IMG/VR virus record: IMGVR_UViG_3300025151_000056 | Coordinates: 1 to 49,092 of that record | Strand: one strand, 5' to 3' | DNA length: 49,092 nucleotides | Origin: a virus | Shown here: positions 33,301 through 43,500 of the stretch, one piece after another | How the letters are laid out: every line of letters starts with the position of its first letter | Position numbering within the stretch: position 1 is the first letter of the stretch | Made by a program: the position numbers and the translations under genes | Notes under the pieces: model-generated | What the model was told of the DNA's origin: nothing | Databases searched by the model: none | What the model saw: the letters and a program-made list of their open reading frames with translations, nothing else

Positions 33301-36300
33301 AATAATTCATTAGATACTAGAATATCTAGTACAGACAAAATGTATCTAGTTAATACTAATATTAGTGATGCCGGATTTATCCATAGGTTACAAAATACGT
33401 TTGATACATATTTTGGAGCAAAAGATACACTTAGATATTGGGATTTACAACGTTTTGGTTCGGATTCTATATCATCAAATCTTGATAGTATTTATAGTAA
33501 TAACAACAATATTCAACATATAAACGGTTATTTAATTGGTTATCCTATAACATCTGTCGGTGGATTAGATTCAGCAACAACTACTACTAACGATTTACGA
33601 CCAATACACGGTAGTAATGTTGTAAATAGTGATTATAGTTACTTGACTGATTTTGGTTTTCATGCAAAACCTCCTATACACTACATTAAAAGGGGAAATT
33701 GGAATACAGGTTTGTATCATAAAGATGAATCTCCTGTTAATAATTTAGAAAATATAGATAAAAAGGCACAACCATATGAGTTATTTGCGGTTGGAGATTT
33801 ATTTCCATATTCAAAATTAAGATATAATAATTTAGGTTATTCTGCTTTTAGTTTTACAGATATGGGCATTTTATTGAAATCTAATACTACTACAGGAAGT
33901 AGTGTTTCACATACTAACTATAACGGCCAAACTAAAGAAAACAAAACACAAGAAATTAACTTTGAAAGAAATAAAATAAGTTCTTCTTCAATTACTGCAA
34001 ATAATACATTTAGATTTGGGATAGTTAGATTAGTAGAAGCAACTTTTGATTGGCACTTTAATCCTGTTGATGTAGAAAATTTTCAAGAAGATTCTCTTAA
34101 ATCATTTGATTATCAAAGATATAGAGTTAAAGACTTAGGAAGTGGAACTGATATAATTAATTTATCAGGAACAACCATGACGAATAATACAGGTGTTGCA
34201 CTCACTTTAGATACAGGAGATGCCTTCTTTAATCAAGAGGATGGCTCTTTGGTTGCAATTTTCGCAGGTTCAAATAATACAACTATAGGAAATGGAAATA
34301 CTACTAGTATAATTTTACCTGTTGGGAATGGGGAATATAAAGTATATCGTCATAAATATTATGCCAAAAATTCATTTAGATTATATTCTAGTCCAAACAC
34401 AGGAGTAAATGATTTAGTAAATGATTCTTATATAACTGATATACATTTGTCTAGGGTTTTGGTTGCAAGAACACCTGTTTATACTGCTGATGGTAAATTT
34501 AAATTGGCAGCAACCATAAAACATGGTACAGGTGATTATAGAATTCCTTCTGTTTATCTTCCTTTAATTTCCGAAAATCGTGGGACTAATTCAACTTTTA
34601 GTAATGAACCCACAACATCTGCTTTTCATATAGATGATAATTGGACTCAAGATACGAATATTAGTAATAATACATATAGACATATGCACATGAGTAGGGT
34701 TTTGGCTGCACACACAAGTAATAATTTTAATGCAAATAACAAAGATTTTTCAGATAGTTTTGGTCTTCCTGTAAATTCAAGTGTTTATGCAAATTGTGGT
34801 GCTATTTTTACAGACTTCAGGTCATTAACGAATAATAGTAGTACAATAATTTCTGATGTAGTTACTAGTTGCCCGTTGGTTGCTAATAACTCAACTAGTG
34901 ATGACCCCTATGCTGATATTTCAGATGATTATACTACACACCAACATTCTCCTACTTTAGTTACATTTAATTATAGCGGGCAAGTCATTGAATACGCAAT
35001 TGAAGGAATAACATCAGAAAAAGTATTCTTACAAGATAAAGAAGGGGCTTCAATAGATTTCTTAACAGATGGAGATTATAATGAACATATTTCAGTTGCT
35101 CCTGCTGAGGCTGATGTTGGTGAATTATATTCAGCAAATATGTTTTTGAAACCCAAATTTGACTTTAGTTCAGGTGATATTAGTATTAATGGTAGTACAA
35201 TAACAATTAATTTAGGAACTGCTACAAATAATAATCATACATGGATGGAGTATATGCCCGATTTAACAGGATATTATTTAGTGTCTGAAAGAGGTATTGA
35301 AAGTGTGGAAGATATTTATCCGAGTATAGCAAATAATCCAATAAAAGATGTTAAACTAGATATTTCTAGCGTTCCAGAAATTCATCCAAGATTAATGCTA
35401 AAGGTTATTTCTCATACTAAAACCGCTCCTAACACTTCTACATCAACACCATCAACTCATACATTAACATTTGATAAAAATATTAGTAATCTTTCTTTTG
35501 CTTTTCAAGTAGCAGCCGATAATCCTTTAGGAAACCCTCCAACATATACTAATTCTAGTAATGCTTTTGGCAATACTTTTAGATTAATGAGGTTAGCAGA
35601 AAAAACATTTGATGAAACTGAAAATATAGAACTGAATAAGTTTTTCCACTCTAATATAGGAAATATGAAAAATAAAACTAGAATTAATTTCTCTACGGGA
35701 GACACTATTGAAGAAGCAGGGGTTCTTTCTAAATATCAAGAAGGACTATTTTCTATGTATGTTCCTATTTCTATTGATGCAATAGACAAAGATGCAGAAT
35801 CAGATGGATATTTGGAACGAAGAATAATAACAGAATCTACATCTTTATTTACTAATCAAACAAAATCTATGTTTGTTACAGATGGAAACATTAAACAAAA
35901 TAAAATGATAGAAATTACAAAATCAACTATTGGCACAACTGATAATGTAAAATTAACTTTTGATGGAAAAATGAATGGTAATGGAGTAGTTTCTTTTGGT
36001 GAGATTTTTACAATTAATTTACCTAATTCACCTAAACTAAACAATATTGAAAGTTGTTATATCGGTACAACCTTTTCAATAGGCGAACAAACTGAAAACT
36101 ATATTGAAAAAATAAGTAGAAATCAAAATTTAGATTTCAACTACATTGATAGTTCTACAACATATACAGGTAATATTGTAAGTAGTGTTAGTAGCAATAC
36201 AATCACTTGTTCTGCTAATGTTACAGGTATTTCTGTAGGAGATGTTCTTTATACAAACGATGGATATCTATTAGGTGAAGTATCTTCAATATCTAGTGCG

Positions 36301-37200
36301 AACATTGTTTTAAGCGAATTGTTTTACACTCCTGCTCAATATGATGAAATTAAAATATTCAACAAAAAAACGTATATTTCTACTGATGACTTTGTGAATA
36401 CAAGTGCATTTGATATTGTAAAAAATCTATCTGCGAGAAAAGGCATGGACTATAAAATACAAAATAATTCTGTTTTATTAAGAAATTTACAAGATGTTGA
36501 TAGGCTTAGAAAAATAAATATCAACCATAAAAAACATGATTTAATTTCAGTAAATTCAGATGAATCGTTGTTCGATTATGCTAACAAAGTTGTGGTTGTC
36601 GGTAATGGAGTTAGAACAAGTGTTTCAAATCCCGTAACTGATTCATGGATGGAAGGAAATCTCAAAACAGTAACTCATATTGATTCTAGCATTAGAACAA
36701 TTACGGAAGCAAAGGCGAAGGCTCAAAATTTATTAGATTTATATTCTGATACATCTATTAGAAAAATAACATTACGAGTTAATAGAACAGGATTAGAAAT
36801 GTTAGAAGCAGGAGATATTGTTAGTTTAGATTTTGCACAAAGAGGAATTCCAAAAGGAGATTACATAATTTTTGAAATAAGTAATTTACTTTCAGGTGTT
36901 TTAGAATTAAAAGTTGGAACATATAATAAAACAATAGCAGAAAGATTAACTGAATTGAATATCCAACAAAGAACTACTAATTCTTCTGTCCTTAGTCAGA
37001 ATGCTATTGTAGAAGATTCTGCATTAGTGTTGCGTGATTTTCTTAGACTTAGTGTGGCTTCGATTGAATATACAATCACCGGAACTGCGCCTACGGCAAA
37101 CATGGGATTCGATGATACACTAGGATTTGGAGAAGTAGTAGGATTTGAAACATCAACAGGACAAGAATTGGCGGATTATTATGCGGAGGATAATTTATGA
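30388..37200 (+). CDS. giant tail hub / tip protein
   Basis: 2270 residues, ATG overlapping the preceding stop (TAATG). It is rich in Ser, Thr, Asn and Asp with many beta strands, as in tail-tip proteins of the gpJ/Tal type. The segment around residues 1990-2190 (FDIVKNLSARKGMDYKI, SVNSDESLFDYANKVVVVGN, AKAQNLLDLYSDTSIRKITL, GLEMLEAGDIVSLDF) resembles the baseplate-hub fold found in gp27/gp44-like proteins, where a late-control-D-like domain prepares the tail end. No hydrolase motif was seen. Its ATGA overlap with the next small gene suggests linked expression. The hub call is by order, size and the C-terminal pattern. Confidence 0.72.
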   Translation: MAKIDGKMTYVLTNGVSETNVTSLYTSRGTEITNNRTSLDTSVNPIVAVTGTNNENFAISPSYLSSAMFMEIRNAPHISTISNDYSDKIGNRILPTNDSISTYATCTQNCSSSKIKVYDSTVSSATTNRLFRYGSSDYPSSNTVGLDIDTYDYFILINPDIIDSTTREDSVRPHFAKITKITTFDEFGDGLEFEPKYPSFISQGTKFEIFKGPIKTDTSVVAVSYGLRGDTGASTKKYDELCIVNRPTFYFYNDRLEVKDQLDYAEKYNLTSQRWWLETESLETQSNIAYSQYDEGSTSKYFEVTESVYSRICAGMSIFSDAGVYLGNIEQMYTLTSPTRYRFFLDYARVAISAASGADYKIGKTVQNVAFVTQGRYRGTIPNIGRQKLDAILVDNNKIADDSDSNLDPIFWDKSFTNMKRDSKDEVTNPLFNTKTAPSRYITLEPTTLKTSNITSINSVNVNSSSGKISKLAQIEINDLEAIYNSKIKLGDDLKIYNSLTNGNVSSYTIPHKVTYNSTDTKVRISNVGIEEDYKKSSSIKSDTIVLIEDYFYIVDTIDDRNAAGYQEFTTKARRLNTSDYSTWSVTANIEYFDDVSMRVARFNDKFRVDIESDTEVDYDSNNRLTINNVTIEKENTSLYNSILNVSRYNKHNNYIDYVDKKNRLVTLQTPDKLYQKSNINRFYYYDEGGFSINKMIFDGYVESAISNASVNAHLSKGGIYYEVEGRDKTANLLTDVITEDLQFTEDIIHSSLNPLFDLSSTQTATGTALSGKTVVVSGNNTLSRYTLLFDNSGNLIGEVNTSTYSSPNTTHTLYDDVYVTTLPNTTIKYHYPFSDSNYISGTKALMANPAMSERTDDFQSISEKGLVIESGFEIDNSFAQTDLVGKSNSGKFNTDLTLGFDLASAKAISTDNDSHFAFKLTNENLVDIDYLSKTFVNAEMFDVVETIKKDDNTTTLSIAPRMPIVMGRVENNSLDTRISSTDKMYLVNTNISDAGFIHRLQNTFDTYFGAKDTLRYWDLQRFGSDSISSNLDSIYSNNNNIQHINGYLIGYPITSVGGLDSATTTTNDLRPIHGSNVVNSDYSYLTDFGFHAKPPIHYIKRGNWNTGLYHKDESPVNNLENIDKKAQPYELFAVGDLFPYSKLRYNNLGYSAFSFTDMGILLKSNTTTGSSVSHTNYNGQTKENKTQEINFERNKISSSSITANNTFRFGIVRLVEATFDWHFNPVDVENFQEDSLKSFDYQRYRVKDLGSGTDIINLSGTTMTNNTGVALTLDTGDAFFNQEDGSLVAIFAGSNNTTIGNGNTTSIILPVGNGEYKVYRHKYYAKNSFRLYSSPNTGVNDLVNDSYITDIHLSRVLVARTPVYTADGKFKLAATIKHGTGDYRIPSVYLPLISENRGTNSTFSNEPTTSAFHIDDNWTQDTNISNNTYRHMHMSRVLAAHTSNNFNANNKDFSDSFGLPVNSSVYANCGAIFTDFRSLTNNSSTIISDVVTSCPLVANNSTSDDPYADISDDYTTHQHSPTLVTFNYSGQVIEYAIEGITSEKVFLQDKEGASIDFLTDGDYNEHISVAPAEADVGELYSANMFLKPKFDFSSGDISINGSTITINLGTATNNNHTWMEYMPDLTGYYLVSERGIESVEDIYPSIANNPIKDVKLDISSVPEIHPRLMLKVISHTKTAPNTSTSTPSTHTLTFDKNISNLSFAFQVAADNPLGNPPTYTNSSNAFGNTFRLMRLAEKTFDETENIELNKFFHSNIGNMKNKTRINFSTGDTIEEAGVLSKYQEGLFSMYVPISIDAIDKDAESDGYLERRIITESTSLFTNQTKSMFVTDGNIKQNKMIEITKSTIGTTDNVKLTFDGKMNGNGVVSFGEIFTINLPNSPKLNNIESCYIGTTFSIGEQTENYIEKISRNQNLDFNYIDSSTTYTGNIVSSVSSNTITCSANVTGISVGDVLYTNDGYLLGEVSSISSANIVLSELFYTPAQYDEIKIFNKKTYISTDDFVNTSAFDIVKNLSARKGMDYKIQNNSVLLRNLQDVDRLRKININHKKHDLISVNSDESLFDYANKVVVVGNGVRTSVSNPVTDSWMEGNLKTVTHIDSSIRTITEAKAKAQNLLDLYSDTSIRKITLRVNRTGLEMLEAGDIVSLDFAQRGIPKGDYIIFEISNLLSGVLELKVGTYNKTIAERLTELNIQQRTTNSSVLSQNAIVEDSALVLRDFLRLSVASIEYTITGTAPTANMGFDDTLGFGEVVGFETSTGQELADYYAEDNL

Positions 37201-37541
37201 TTGTGAATAGTGGTGGAAATGAACTAGCAGACCATATTGCTGCTAATTATAGAAAAGTGAAAATTGGAGATGGTGCAGATACAACATCAGCAGGACAAAC
37301 AAATCTAGACCATACTGTAGCAACTGCAACTGTAACTCCTGATGTAGTCGGTTCTACACTTGTTTATGAAGCAACTTTTAGTGGTTCATCTATTCCTTCT
37401 TCGGGTGTTTCTGAATTAGGAATTTTTCATACAACTAACGATACGTTATTGAGTCGAGTTACTTTCACAAATACGGGAGTAGTAGCGGCAAGCGACTCAA
37501 TAACATTTACAATTAGAATTCAAGTTGGGGTAGGTGCGTAA
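37197..37541 (+). CDS. small beta protein between hub and fibre
   Basis: 114 residues, ATG overlapping the hub stop. It shows beta-sandwich strands (LADHIAANYRKVKIGDGAD, TLVYEATFSGSSIPSSGV, SELGIFHTTNDTLLSRVTF) and ends in a string of alternating Val/Ile. It resembles the adaptor or fibre-attachment proteins often encoded between hub and fibre genes. The fibre starts 2 bases after its stop. Confidence 0.65.
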   Translation: MIVNSGGNELADHIAANYRKVKIGDGADTTSAGQTNLDHTVATATVTPDVVGSTLVYEATFSGSSIPSSGVSELGIFHTTNDTLLSRVTFTNTGVVAASDSITFTIRIQVGVGA

Positions 37542-37543
37542 AA

Positions 37544-40500
37544 ATGGTAACTAATACAGGTTTTATTTCTACATTAGCACAAAACCCTACTACTGAACTA
37601 ACTGATAACTCGGACAATATACATAGTGGTCTAATTAAAACTCTTAATGCTTCAATGGGAGAAAATAGAGCAATAAGCGGATTCAATATTACACAAGGAA
37701 CATCAGGTGGATATACTTCGTATGTTGTTACATCAGGACAAATACTTAGAAATGGAAAGTTAGAAGATGTAAGTAATGCTACTTTAACAAACAGTTCTAC
37801 TGCAAATGCAGGATATGATTGGTATGGTTTGATTGTTGTTTGTGATGGCACAGAAAGTGGTGAAACGGCTAATACATTGAAATGGCGACAAGGTGCAGTA
37901 ACAGGTAAAACAACAAGTAACGCTGCTACTGTTGCTGAATTAAAGGGTGGAGATATACCAATTGCAATGATAAAATATGCTTCGGGTTCTGCTAACAATT
38001 TATCAGATTCAACTACACCAAGACCAATACAGTATCTAACATACAGTCAAACAAAAAGAGAATTGAGTATTGGTGAAGATACAGGTTCAGATGGCGATAT
38101 GGATGAAAAACTCCGTATTGCTAGTGATGGTAAAATATACAAAAATGGGAGTTCATATTCTTTTGATTTTCCAACAATATCTGCAAACAAAATAATTGCT
38201 ACTACTGATGATATTGATAGTATTACACATGAAAATCTTGAAGATGGTGCGGTTAGAACTGCAAAAATAGCAGATGCACCTAATGGAGTATCTACTGCAA
38301 AAATAAATAATTCCGCAATTACTACGGCAAAAATAGCAGATGACGCAGTTACAAATGCAAAGATAGGTGCAGGTGCAGTAGGCACAACTGAAATTGCAAA
38401 CGATGGAGTAACCTATGCTAAAATGCAAAATGTTGCAAACGCAAATAGAGTTTTAGGTAGCACTAGTGCAGGTGGAATAGTATCAGAAGTAGAAGTTCAA
38501 ACTGCTATGATTGCAGATAACGCAGTTACAGTTGGTAAAATAAGCGGTTTAACTGATTTAGGTAGTGGAGAAGTTATTTCTTCTGCCGAAAGAACTAAAC
38601 TTTCAGGTATTGAAACATCAGCAGATGTTACTGATTCAACAAATGTTCTTTCTGCTCTTAACGCTGATTTAGGCGGCGATTTTACAATAGGGACACAATC
38701 AGATGATACTGCTACATTTGGTGGTAATGTAACAGTTCAAGGTAATTTGTTAATAAGTGGAACTACAACTACAATCAATACTACAACTTTAGATGTAGCA
38801 GATAACAATATTACATTAAATAGCGATTTAGGTTCAGGTGTTTCTCCAACACAAAATGCAGGAATTACGATTAATAGAGGAAGTGGAACAGATAAAACAC
38901 TAATTTGGAATGAAACTTCTGATAAATGGTCTATAGGTTCAGAAACATTTGTTGCCGGAACAGTAGAGGCTGCTTTAACAGGAAATGCAACTACCGCTAC
39001 CGCTTTAGCAACTGCTAGAAATGTTAGCATTAGTGGTGATGTAACTGCAAGTGCAGTATCTTTTGATGGTTCAGGAAATGTAGCGTTATCAGCCACAATA
39101 GATTCAGATGCAGTAACAACTGCTAAAATTTTAGATGCTAATGTAACAACTGCTAAGATTGCTAATGATGCTATTACAGGAGCAAAAATTGCTGATGATT
39201 CAATTGATTCAGAACATATTGCTGCTGATTCTATTGATGCAGAACATTATGCAGCAGGTTCAGTTGATACTACTGCATTAGGAGCAGATGCAGTTACTAG
39301 TGCTAAAATTTCTGATGATGCTATTGGCTCAGAACATATTGCAGATGGAGCAGTATTAAATGCACATTTAGCAGGTTCAATTAGTCAATCTAAAGTTACA
39401 AATTTAGTATCTAATTTAGCAGCAAAACAGGCCACATTAACATTCTCTACAGGATTAACTAATTCATCTAATACTGTTTCTGTAGATATTGATAATCTTG
39501 ATATTGAAAATGGAATAAATAGAAGTGCAGATTATCTAATGTATGATGATGCTACAAACGGTTTGAGAAAAATAAACTTAGACAATATATTTACTAAGAT
39601 TACAGGTAGTGATATTCCATCATTAAATGCTAGTAAAATAACCGGAGGAACTTTCGGTGCTGCTAGAATTCCTAACTTAGATACAAGTAAAATAACAACA
39701 GGCACTTTTGCTACTGCAAGAATCGCTGATGACGCAATTACCTTTGATAAGATAGCGAATGTTGCTAGTGGGGTTATTTTAGGTAGAGATACATCAGGAA
39801 CGGGTTCAATAGAGGCTCTTAGTGCATCAGAAGTTAGAGCAGTAATAGGTGTAGACGCATCAGGAACAGATAACTCTACAGATGTAACATTAGCAACAGT
39901 ATCAGATAATTATCTTTCTATTAGTAACCAAACAATAACTGCGGGAACAGTTCCACTTTCATTAGGTGGAACAGGTGCTACTTCTGCTGCTGCGGCTAGA
40001 ACTGCATTAGGAGTAGATGCAGCCGGAACTGATAACTCGACTAATGTTAGTTTATCAGGTAGTTATGATTATCTTTCTTTAACTAACCAAACAATAACAT
40101 TGAATCAAATAGATTACAATACAGATATAGTGAATAGACCTACTATTCCCAACACTCCTGCAATATATGATAATTCAGGTAGCCCTGCTCTACATACAGG
40201 AATAACTGCTGCCGAAGTTAGAACATTATTAGGTGTAGATTCTGCCGGAGCAGATAATTCTACTGATGTTACTTTAACAGGTAAAGATTATCTCACTATA
40301 AGTGGTCAAGCAATTACTGTTGGGGAAGTAGATATTTCTGATGATACTAACTTAGTAGCAGGAACTAATATTTCATTATCAGGAGATACGCTAAATGTAG
40401 ATACTGATTTGGCTAATTACAGTAACACAAACTCAGGATTCCTTACTGCTCACCCTGTAATATCAGGTGCGGCTAGTAGTAGTGATAATAGCGGTAGAAC

Positions 40501-43500
40501 ATATATCCAAGATATTACATTAGACAGTAACGGACACGTTACAGGAATAACAACTGCTACTGAAACAGTTACAGACACTACATACTCAGTTGGTGATGGT
40601 GGATTAACTGAAATAAATTATACTAGTGCTAAAGATGCTAAACTTACAGGAATTTCTGCAAATGCTAACAACTATGCTTTACCAACTGCAACTTCATCTG
40701 CATTAGGTGGAGTTAAAATAGGAAGTAGAATCACAATAACAGATGGAGTTATTTCTGCGGATTCTCAAACAGATGTGAATTTTACTTCTGCATTGAATAC
40801 CAAATTATCAGGTATAGCCACAGGTGCTACTGTTGGTGCTGATTGGAATAGCAATGTAAGTAATATTTCTGTTACAAATGCACAGTTAGCGGGTAGTATT
40901 GCTAACTCAAAATTAGCAAATTCTTCTGTAACAATAAATGGAGATTCATTAGCATTAGGTGGTACTTTAACACTAGATACCGGAGATATTTCAGAAGGTT
41001 CTAATTTATACCATACAACAGGTAGAGTAAATGCCGCAGTTAATTCATTGTTACAGGCCGGAGAAGGCATTGATTTAGATTATAATGGTGGAGCAGGAAC
41101 ATTAACAATATCAGGTGAAAGTGCAAGTTATACAAATAAAGGTTTAGCGTCATTTTCTTCTTCGCATTTCATTGTTGCTTCCGGTGCAGTTTCATTAACT
41201 AATGCAATAAACTCAAAATTAGCATTACTAGATAATGTAACTAGTGATATACAAACTCAATTGAATGCAAAACAAAGTAGTGGTTCGTATCTTACTTCGG
41301 TTGCAGTAGCAGATTTATCAGATATTAATAGTTTAGATACCAATCTGACTTCAACTAGTGCTTCACATGATACTTTAGCGTCTGCTTTATCTGTAAAACA
41401 ATATGTAGATTCTGAAATTAATGCTTTGAATATACCTGATAGTTTCCTTACTAGTGTAGCACTAGCAGATTTAACAGATATTAATGGTATTGAAACTAAC
41501 TTTAGTTCTATTAATAGTGGCCATAGTTATGTTGCATCTGCTACCGCTATCAAAACTTATGTTGATGATAGCATTAGTGAGGCTAGAAGTGCAGATTATA
41601 CAATATCAGCAGTTGATGGGAGTGGAACTGAAAACGAAATTATTCGGCTAACCGGAACTGATAATTCAAATTCAGAAGTTATTATGGAAGCAGGAGCAGG
41701 AATGTCTGTTACTAGAATTGGTAGTAGAATCATATATTCTTCTGATGTATCAGGAGCAGTAACTTCTGTAGGTATGTCTGTTCCAACAGGTTTTGCTATT
41801 AGTGGTAGTCCTATTACTTCAAGTGGGACATTAGCATTAACTTATGATTCAGGATATGTAGGGTTTACTACTACGGAACAAAGTAAATTATCAGGTATTG
41901 AAACTAGTGCTGATGTTACAGATGCAACAAATGTAGCAGCAGCCGGAGCGATAATGGATTCAGATTTCACTACAAATGGTCTGATGAAAAGAACAGGAGC
42001 AGGAACTTATACTGTTGATACAAGCACTTATGCTACAGAAACTTATGTTAATACTCAAGTTAGTGGTCTTGTTGATTCTGCTCCTGCTGCTTTAGATACA
42101 CTAAATGAATTGGCTGCGGCTTTAGGAGATGACGCTAATTTCTCAACAACAATGACTACTGCATTAGGTAATAGAGTAAGAGTTGATACTGCTTCTCAAG
42201 GCTTAACTGCTACACAAAAATCTAATGCTAGAACTAATATTGGTGTAGACCCTGCCGGAACAGACAATTCTACAAACGTAACACTAAACACTTCAAGTTA
42301 TGATTATTTGAGTTTATCCGGCCAAGCAATAACTCTTGGTCAAATAGATATTAGTGATGATACTAATTTAGCAGCAGGTTCAGGAATAACACTTACAGGC
42401 GATACATTAAGTCTAACTAACAATTCTGTAACTATTAATTCAAATTCAGTCGCATTAGGTGGAAGTGTAACATTAGATACAGATGATATTGGTGAAGGTA
42501 GTAATCAATACTTTACAAATGAAAGAGTAGATGATAGAGTAAATGCTCTATTAACTGCGGGTTCTAATGTTTCATTAACTTACAATGATAGTGCAAATAC
42601 ACTTACAATTGCTTCTACTGATACTAATACTCAACTTTCTACAGAACAGGTACAGGATATTGTAGGTGCTATGTTTGCATCTAATACTGAAACTAGAATT
42701 AGCGCAACATATCAAGATGGAGACGGAACGATAGATTTAGTTGTAGATGATATGACGGCTAATACACAACTATCACAAGAAGAAATTGAAGATTATGTTG
42801 GTGGATTAATTGCAGCAGGAACAGGTATATCAGTAAATTATGATGATGCAGGTGGTTCTCTAACAATAACAAACTCAAGTCCCGACCAAACTGTTGCTTT
42901 AACTGCGGGTTCTAATGTTAGTGTTAGCGGTACTTATCCAAACTTTACAATTGCTTCAACAGACACTAACACTCAATTAACTACAGAACAAGTTCAAGAT
43001 ATAATTGGTGGAATGGTTAGTGGAAATACTGAAACTAATATCGCAGTTACATATGATGATACAAATGGTAAATTAGATTTCGTATCTACCGATACTAACA
43101 CACAACTAACTTTACTTGATGAAGATAATTTTTCATCCAATAGTGCTACTGCGGCAGCAAGCCAACAGTCCATTAAAGCATATGTAGATGCAGAAGTTTC
43201 AGGGTTAGTAGATTCTGCTCCTTCTGCATTAAACACGTTGAATGAATTAGCAGCAGCATTAGGAGATGATGCAAATTACGCTACTACAACTTCAACGGCA
43301 TTAGGAAATAGACTTCGTGTTGATACCGCATCACAAGGTTTGACCTCAACACAACAAAGCAATGCTCTTACAAATTTAGGAATAACTGCTACTTTGGCGG
43401 AAATCAACATATTAGATGATGGATTATCTGCTTCTGATATTCCTAATTTGGCTACAAGTAAAATCACATCAGGAACATTTGCTGATGCTAGAATAGCGCA